A DNA stretch of 8,820 nt from TCS-49 sp964442515 (GTDB taxonomy: Bacteria; Campylobacterota; Campylobacteria; Campylobacterales; Sulfurovaceae), in assembly GCA_964442515.1 (NCBI GenBank), contig CAYUAC010000082.1, forward strand, positions 1 through 8,820, written 5' to 3'. Below, one piece after another: positions 6,759 to 8,820 of this stretch; within the stretch, counting starts at the first letter, position 1; every line of letters starts with the position of its first letter. The translations under genes were made by a program, and so were the position numbers. The notes under the pieces are model-generated. The model did not search any database, was not told the origin of the DNA, and saw only the letters and a list, made by a program, of their open reading frames with translations.

Positions 6759-7058
6759 TTAATTGCATGTTGCTCTTTTCTTTTTATCTTTTGCGTAATA
6801 TTTCATAAACGCTTCTAAATGCCGTAACTGTTCTGTATCAAACAACTCTTTTTCAATATCGTATTTTTCATAAAACCCTTTGGCGTTACGGGCAAATAAC
6901 TCTTCCCATTTTCGCGCATTGTGACGCTTGGTAAACTCCGATCCCTCTCCAAGCTGCTGCGATAAAAAATACGCATAATACGTTTGGCCCATATACACGC
7001 TTGTACTTTGTGCCCATAAAGCGAGGGCCGCTACAACAATCAGAACGGTTTTTTTCAT
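6759..7058 (-). CDS. Small secreted protein of unknown function
   Basis: A 99-residue protein I cannot assign to a named family. It starts with a clear Sec signal peptide (MKK, hydrophobic 5-15, likely cut after LWA at residue 16), so the mature protein of about 83 residues should be periplasmic or secreted. The mature part is rich in aromatic and charged residues (SVYMGQTYYAYFL; HNARKWEELF; GFYEKYD; FMKYYAKDKKK), is probably mostly helical, and has a single cysteine at position 98 and no CxxCH heme motif. The ATG at 7058 has AAGGAT upstream at good spacing, and a TATAAT box lies at 7106-7101, so it looks like a real gene. It is divergent from the flavoprotein gene and convergent with slt (56-base gap). 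A link to sulfide oxidation is only suggested by position. Confidence 0.75.
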   Translation of the reverse strand: MKKTVLIVVAALALWAQSTSVYMGQTYYAYFLSQQLGEGSEFTKRHNARKWEELFARNAKGFYEKYDIEKELFDTEQLRHLEAFMKYYAKDKKKRATCN

Positions 7059-7095
7059 TTTACGATCCTTATCTTGATAAACTTGATTGAATTAC

Positions 7096-7125
7096 TTGAC
7101 ATTATAGCGAAAAAGTCGTTATGAT
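7096..7125 (+). promoter_or_regulatory. Promoter for the flavoprotein gene (TTGACA - 18 - TATGAT)
   Basis: TTGACA at 7096-7101 is a perfect -35 box, followed after 18 bases by TATGAT at 7120-7125 (5 of 6 consensus). The predicted start near 7132 gives a 24-base leader with AAGGAG at 7145-7150, 5 bases before the ATG at 7156. It is the only promoter in the window with a consensus -35 box. Confidence 0.6.
7101..7106 (-). promoter_or_regulatory. -10 box for the small secreted protein gene
   Basis: The minus strand reads TATAAT. Predicted transcription begins near 7094, giving a leader of about 36 bases with AAGGAT before the ATG at 7058. The TTGACA used by the opposite promoter shares one base with this site. 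Confidence 0.55.
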
Positions 7126-7155
7126 TGCAACACAAATGCATAACAAGGAGACAAA

Positions 7156-8472
7156 ATGAATAGAAGAGATGCCATAAAACTTGGCTTGGCGTCAAGCTCA
7201 CTGGCCCTGACCGGCCTGCACGCCGGAGAGAAAAGTAAAAACTTGACTCAAAAGGTCAACAAGCTGGGTGCAAAAGAGAGGGTGGTCATCATCGGAGGCG
7301 GTTTTGGGGGTTTGACTACGGCTAAAAATATCAAAATCCACAATAAAGATGCCGAAGTTTTGGTTTTTGATCCCAAAAACATCTTTGCCTCATGCCCCTA
7401 CAGCAATCTGTGGCTGACGCACAATGAGGGTACTTCGTATGACGAGTTGATCTTTTCCCCGCTGGAACCTGCCGGCAAATACGGCTACAAGGTGATTAAC
7501 AAAGCCGTAACGGACATCGACAGAGAAAACAAAACAATTTCTACGCTTGATGAACAATACGAGTATACGCTGTTGGTGCTGGCAACGGGGATCGAATACG
7601 ATTACGCGCCGTATGGGGTCAACGAACAACAAGCACAAGAGATATATACGCGCTTTACCCCCAGTTACGGCGGCGGATATGAGCAGTTGACACTGCATAA
7701 AAAGATACAGGAGTTTCAGCAGGGCACCTTTGTGATCACCGTGCCTCCGGGCAGCTATCGATGCCCGCCGGCCCCTTACGAGCGTGCTGCGCTGCTTGCA
7801 AACTATTTTAAAAGGAATAATATAGACGCCAGGGTCGTACTGCTTGATCCAAGAGTGAAGCCCGCAACCAAAGCAAAAGGGTTTTTGCAAGCCTTTGCAA
7901 AGGTTCAAAGCCACCTTCGGTACAAACCCTCAAGCAATATCAACTTTATTGACGCCGGGAATAAACGTATTTCCTACAAGCAGTTTGATACAAACGAAAA
8001 ACGGTTTGCAAACAAAGAGATCGCATTTGACGATGCCAATATCATCCCGGCCAACAAAGCTACCCCGCTGTTACAACAAAGCGGCCTTGAGACAACCGAC
8101 GGCGGCTGGGGCAGGGCGAAATCCCCGGGATTTGAGAGTTTAAACGATGCAAACATTTACCTTTTGGGCGACGTGCTTGGAGAGTATCCCTTTCCAAAAA
8201 GCGGACAGATGGCAAACTCGTGCGCTGTAATCGTAGCAAAACAGATCGCAAGAAGATTGCAGGGGCTTGATCCAAAAGTGGGATCGGATATGCCCGCAAA
8301 CGTGTGCTACTCTTTTGTAGAAGCCGATAAAGCCATCGCCGTGACCCATCAGGCTTATCTCAAAAACGGGCAGGTTGCGGTAGAAGCCGAGCTTTTTGAA
8401 AATGCCGATACCCAAACGGCGCAGGCGACAAAAGCTTGGTACAAAGGGATCACCGAAAGTATTTTTGAATAA
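7156..8472 (+). CDS. fccB: Flavocytochrome c sulfide dehydrogenase flavoprotein subunit (FccB/SoxF-like), Tat-exported
   Basis: A 438-residue periplasmic FAD protein that oxidises sulfide to sulfur and passes electrons to a cytochrome c. The N-terminus is a Tat signal (NRRDAIKLG, hydrophobic stretch, cleavage near LHA-G at about residue 23), fitting export of a folded flavoprotein. The Rossmann FAD motif VVIIGGGFGG is at 43-52. Cys80 in FASCPYSN matches the cysteine that binds FAD covalently in Allochromatium FccB. Cys203 in YRCPPAPYERA and Cys384 in ANVCYS match the redox-active disulfide pair. A second FAD contact is GDVLGEYPFPKSG (338-350). All key residues are kept, so it should be active. 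No FccA-type cytochrome (CxxCH) gene lies on either side, so it resembles stand-alone SoxF-like proteins or uses a partner encoded elsewhere. ATG at 7156 has a good AAGGAG site. Confidence 0.93.
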   Translation: MNRRDAIKLGLASSSLALTGLHAGEKSKNLTQKVNKLGAKERVVIIGGGFGGLTTAKNIKIHNKDAEVLVFDPKNIFASCPYSNLWLTHNEGTSYDELIFSPLEPAGKYGYKVINKAVTDIDRENKTISTLDEQYEYTLLVLATGIEYDYAPYGVNEQQAQEIYTRFTPSYGGGYEQLTLHKKIQEFQQGTFVITVPPGSYRCPPAPYERAALLANYFKRNNIDARVVLLDPRVKPATKAKGFLQAFAKVQSHLRYKPSSNINFIDAGNKRISYKQFDTNEKRFANKEIAFDDANIIPANKATPLLQQSGLETTDGGWGRAKSPGFESLNDANIYLLGDVLGEYPFPKSGQMANSCAVIVAKQIARRLQGLDPKVGSDMPANVCYSFVEADKAIAVTHQAYLKNGQVAVEAELFENADTQTAQATKAWYKGITESIFE

Positions 8473-8499
8473 AAAGGGGATACAATGGCTTGCAGCATC

Positions 8500-8534
8500 A
8501 AAAAACCCGCTAAGACTCCCCGGATTTTAGCGGG
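8500..8534 (-). terminator. Rho-independent terminator, best oriented for leftward transcription
   Basis: CCCGCTAA (8506-8513) and TTAGCGGG (8527-8534) form a perfect 8-base stem with a 13-base loop. On the minus strand the stem is followed directly by six U (plus-strand A at 8500-8505), the classical arrangement for a leftward terminator. On the plus strand the stem is followed by AATTGTT, so it may also stop fccB transcripts, less efficiently. No leftward gene is visible between here and the right edge. Confidence 0.7.
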
Positions 8535-8540
8535 AATTGT

Positions 8541-8546
8541 TATAAT
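8541..8546 (+). promoter_or_regulatory. Extended -10 box touching the left end of the mobile element
   Basis: TGTTATAAT at 8538-8546 is a perfect extended -10 element. The left terminal repeat begins at the very next base (8547), so a transcript starting near 8553 would begin within the repeat and run through the structured element. It may have been the promoter of a gene to the right before insertion. Confidence 0.45.
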
Positions 8547-8578
8547 AGACTTCTTGCGAAACCATAGATTGAACATAG
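8547..8578 (+). repeat. Left terminal inverted repeat
   Basis: The left copy begins AGACTTCTTGCG and ends GAACATAG. It is identical to the reverse complement of the right copy over the first 21 bases (8547-8567) and differs at 3 of the following 11. Confidence 0.85.
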
Positions 8579-8582
8579 CTTT

Positions 8583-8596
8583 GTGAATTTGTTCAC
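8583..8596. repeat. Hairpin GTGAA-TTTG-TTCAC
   Basis: A perfect 5-base stem with a 4-base loop, just inside the left terminal repeat of the element. Confidence 0.5.
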
Positions 8597-8620
8597 TCGT
8601 GCTAGGCTTTCTTTTGCAGG

Positions 8621-8636
8621 TGCAGCCATAGCTGCA
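8621..8636. repeat. Hairpin TGCAGC-CATA-GCTGCA
   Basis: A perfect 6-base stem with a CATA loop. It is the most stable small hairpin of the element and is followed by an A-run (8639-8644) that would act as a U-tract only on the opposite strand if the hairpin were closer. Confidence 0.55.
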
Positions 8637-8675
8637 TCAAAAAAGAGTAACGACGCTGATGGGCAAATACACAAA

Positions 8676-8690
8676 GCCCTACGGGAGGGC
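8676..8690. repeat. Hairpin GCCCT-ACGGG-AGGGC
   Basis: A perfect 5-base GC-rich stem. Its right arm (GGGC at 8687-8690) is also the base of the larger stem at 8687-8784, so the two structures exclude each other. Confidence 0.5.
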
Positions 8691-8784
8691 AAGGAAAAGG
8701 CAATCTTTCAAAAAATATCCCTTTTGAATTAGCTACGGCTAGTCCTGCAAGGTATATTTTTCAAATCTTACCTTTTCTTTGCCC
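8687..8784. repeat. Long imperfect inverted repeat with an inner hairpin
   Basis: Bases 8687-8720 and the reverse complement of 8751-8784 agree at 25 of 34 positions by my hand alignment, best at the base (GGGCAA, GAAAAGG). The 30-base loop contains a further hairpin TAGC-TACG-GCTA (8730-8741). As RNA this would be a long stem-loop next to the right terminal repeat. Confidence 0.65.
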
Positions 8785-8785
8785 T

Positions 8786-8817
8786 CTATGTCTAACCTAT
8801 GGTTTCGCAAGAAGTCT
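8786..8817 (-). repeat. Right terminal inverted repeat
   Basis: The right copy, read on the minus strand, begins AGACTTCTTGCG and ends TAGACATAG. It ends 3 bases before the window edge. Confidence 0.85.
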
Positions 8818-8820
8818 AAT

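Larger units (their letters stand above)
8485..8586 (+). other. Possible 33-codon open frame after fccB, running into the mobile element
   Basis: An ATG at 8485 follows the fccB stop by 12 bases and has a good ribosome site (GGGGA at 8476-8480, 4-base spacer). The frame reads MACSIKKPAKTPRILAG, then a hydrophobic IVII, crosses the terminator hairpin, and enters the left terminal repeat of the element, ending at TGA 8584-8586. It could be the 5' remnant of a gene interrupted by the element, a small leader peptide, or chance. The overlap with a terminator and a -10 box argues for chance. I do not recognise the peptide. Confidence 0.2.
8547..8817. mobile_element. MITE-like non-coding element with 32-base terminal inverted repeats
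   Basis: A 271-base element bounded by inverted repeats matching at 29 of 32 positions, of which the outermost 21 are identical. No reading frame of useful length lies inside, so it encodes no transposase and would have to be moved in trans. AAT stands on both outer sides (8544-8546 and 8818-8820), which could be a 3-base target duplication, but the window ends there, so a longer duplication cannot be tested. The interior is packed with hairpins. The outer bases AGACTTCTTGCGAAACC resemble the ends of IS5-like elements in general style; that is an impression, not a match I can verify. It could alternatively be a deleted IS copy or a structured repeat such as a REP-type unit. Confidence 0.7.

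Noticed and set aside
7390..7914. A 174-codon open frame antisense to fccB
   Set aside because: It lies wholly inside the well-supported flavoprotein gene, with no promoter or ribosome site.
8355..8576. A 73-codon minus-strand frame spanning the end of fccB and the terminator
   Set aside because: It is antisense to the conserved end of fccB, crosses the terminator hairpin, and has no ribosome site. It starts inside the element's left repeat region only by chance.
1..8820. CRISPR array, tRNA, rRNA, toxin-antitoxin or phage defence genes
   Set aside because: No regularly spaced direct repeats, no tRNA or rRNA motifs and no defence-type proteins are seen. All large frames are accounted for by housekeeping or metabolic families.

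Overview
The window looks like chromosomal DNA of a sulfur-oxidising member of the Campylobacterota (Sulfurovum, Nitratifractor or Sulfuricurvum-like). The basis is the gene families present: a flavocytochrome c sulfide dehydrogenase-type flavoprotein, a FALG-type SLT lytic transglycosylase paired with a YggT protein, a RimB/RimK pair and an M42-like peptidase. Gene packing is very tight (overlapping stop codons, 2-3 base gaps), and -10 boxes of TATAAT type, often with an extended TG, lie a short distance before the start codons. The genus is inference, because no rRNA or other marker is present.

Layout from left to right. At 1-311 is the 3' end of a CorA-type cation channel gene, followed after 2 bases by a complete DASS/SLC13 anion transporter (314-1774, GTG start). 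This transporter converges on, and overlaps by 4 bases, a leftward rimB-rimK operon (3113-1771): a retropepsin-like RimB/zinc-protease family protein and the ribosomal protein S6 glutamate ligase RimK. RimB appears to start at a rare ATC codon. From a shared, nearly palindromic -10 box a rightward M42-type metallopeptidase gene (3161-4201) is expressed. It converges with a 3-base gap on elongation factor P (4768-4205, TTG start). A second divergent promoter, a perfect 10-base palindrome TATAATTATA, serves efp leftward and a yggT-slt operon rightward (4826-6702). Next come a small leftward gene for a secreted 99-residue protein of unknown function (7058-6759) and, divergent from it, a Tat-exported FccB/SoxF-like flavoprotein (7156-8472). 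No cytochrome c partner gene is visible for the flavoprotein.

The last 350 bases hold no convincing gene. They contain a hairpin terminator whose U-tract faces left (8500-8534), an extended -10 box (8538-8546), and, directly touching that box, a 271-base non-coding element with 32-base terminal inverted repeats (8547-8817). The element is filled with nested hairpins and looks like a MITE or similar non-autonomous mobile element.

How the genes fit together: most of the window is housekeeping, covering translation (EF-P, S6 modification), envelope (SLT, YggT) and transport (CorA, DASS). The flavoprotein is the one clear energy-metabolism gene, acting in the periplasm on sulfide. I see no defence island, CRISPR array, tRNA, rRNA or phage gene. 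The most interesting items are the structured element at the right end, the apparent ATC start of rimB, the shared -10 palindromes, and the solitary FccB next to a divergent secreted protein of unknown role.
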